Positions 63,403 through 64,000 of a stretch of DNA of 64,000 nucleotides are shown in pieces. Origin of the DNA: Pseudomonas vancouverensis (lineage in GTDB: Bacteria; Pseudomonadota; Gammaproteobacteria; Pseudomonadales; Pseudomonadaceae); the NCBI RefSeq assembly GCF_004348895.1, contig NZ_RRZK01000032.1:186001-250000 (forward strand), given 5' to 3'. Within the stretch, counting starts at the first letter, position 1. Every line of letters begins with the position of its first letter. The notes beneath the pieces were generated by a model. That model saw only the letters and a list, made by a program, of their open reading frames with translations. It was not told the origin of the DNA and did no database searches. The position numbers and the translations under genes were made by a program.

Positions 63403-64000
63403 ATGGAAAAGAACAAGTTGGCTGCACCCTCTGCGGTGCCGCGCCATGTCGCGATTATCATGGATGGTAACAATCGCTGGGCCAAAAAACGCTTTATGCC
63501 GGGTGTCGCCGGGCATAAGGCGGGAGTGGACGCGGTTCGCGCGGTGATTGAGGTGTGCGCCGAGGCAAAGGTCGAGGTGCTGACGCTGTTCGCCTTTTCC
63601 AGTGAAAACTGGCAACGCCCGGTCGATGAAGTCAGCGCCTTGATGGACCTGTTCTTCAAGGCGCTGCGTCGTGAGGCCAAGCGCCTCAACGACAACAACA
63701 TCAGTTTGCGCATCATCGGCGATCGCTCGCGTTTTCATCCAGAGCTTCAGGCGGCGATGCGTGAAGCCGAGGCGATGACCGTGGGTGCCAATCGCTTTAT
63801 CCTGCAAATCGCTGCCAACTACGGCGGTCAATGGGATATCGCGCAAGCGGCGCAACGTCTGGCGCGCGAGGTTCAGGCCGGGCATCTGCGTCCGGAAGAC
63901 ATCACGCCTGATTTGCTGCAGACCTGCCTGGCTACGGGCGATCTGCCGTTGCCTGATCTGTGCATTCGCACCGGTGGTGAACACCGCATCAGCAACTTCC
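63403..64000 (+). CDS. uppS: Undecaprenyl diphosphate synthase (partial)
   Basis: This cis-prenyltransferase makes the C55 lipid carrier for murein and O-antigen. The first 199 residues are present and end at the window edge. It has the diphosphate-binding MDGNNRWAKKR with catalytic Asp, FAFSSENWQRP, and the C-terminal LCIRTGGEHRISNF. The frame is intact. Confidence 0.96.
   Translation, partial: MEKNKLAAPSAVPRHVAIIMDGNNRWAKKRFMPGVAGHKAGVDAVRAVIEVCAEAKVEVLTLFAFSSENWQRPVDEVSALMDLFFKALRREAKRLNDNNISLRIIGDRSRFHPELQAAMREAEAMTVGANRFILQIAANYGGQWDIAQAAQRLAREVQAGHLRPEDITPDLLQTCLATGDLPLPDLCIRTGGEHRISNF

Overview
The window is a high-GC chromosomal segment from a fluorescent Pseudomonas, most likely the P. 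fluorescens group. The basis is the complete seven-gene Wsp chemosensory operon, the gene order prfB-lysS-tetR-lipoprotein-QEGLA-lptF-ppc-adk-tsaB and mexL/mexJK (recalled as matching the P. aeruginosa PA3700 region), the glnD-map / rpsB-tsf-pyrH-frr-uppS block, and many REP/REPIN palindromes of the Pseudomonas type. It is almost all core genome. I see no phage, insertion sequence, CRISPR array, rRNA or tRNA gene.

Layout. 1-4677 (minus): 3' part of a YdcSTUV-type putrescine/GABA-related ABC transporter with an aminobutyraldehyde-type dehydrogenase and a LysR regulator. 4873-5565: TerB-like membrane protein. 5842-14269: wspABCDEF-wspR, the surface-sensing pathway that ends in the diguanylate cyclase WspR. 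14477-17190: prfB (with its programmed +1 frameshift) and lysS. 17290-21405: a TetR regulator, two lipoproteins, a DUF1704/QEGLA metallopeptidase-like protein and a small membrane protein. 21466-22726 (minus): an envelope operon of a DUF4398 lipoprotein and the OmpA-like LptF behind a candidate AlgU promoter. 23638-27975: ppc, adk and tsaB. 28258-31774: small conserved genes and rsmJ. 31912-36816: mexL divergent from mexJK. 36817-37434: a several-hundred-base intergenic repeat. 37435-39718: DUF4197 and three tandem YbaY/YscW-domain genes. 39885-42377: plsB. 42613-48121: cold-shock gene, rlmA, dapE and the glucan synthase ndvB. 48351-51331: tcdA, an EF-hand-like mini-protein and csdE-csdA. 51460-56030: dapD, an ArsC-like gene, a CPA1 antiporter and dapC. 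56182-59717: glnD and map. 60092-64000: rpsB, tsf, pyrH, frr and uppS (cut by the window end).

Themes. Several genes concern the surface-to-biofilm switch and the envelope (Wsp c-di-GMP signalling, NdvB glucans, LptF, MexJK, PlsB, UppS). Three of the nine lysine/diaminopimelate pathway genes (dapE, dapD, dapC) lie within about 12 kb, with an ArsC-like gene beside dapD. Translation functions (prfB, lysS, rsmJ, rlmA, tsaB, tcdA, rpsB, tsf, frr, map) are abundant.

I find no unambiguous new system. The best candidates for further attention are the QEGLA/HExxxH protein with its lipoprotein neighbours, the YbaY-domain triplet with two members lacking a lipobox, the EF-hand-like mini-protein between tcdA and csdEA, and the REPIN placed inside the ABC-transporter operon.
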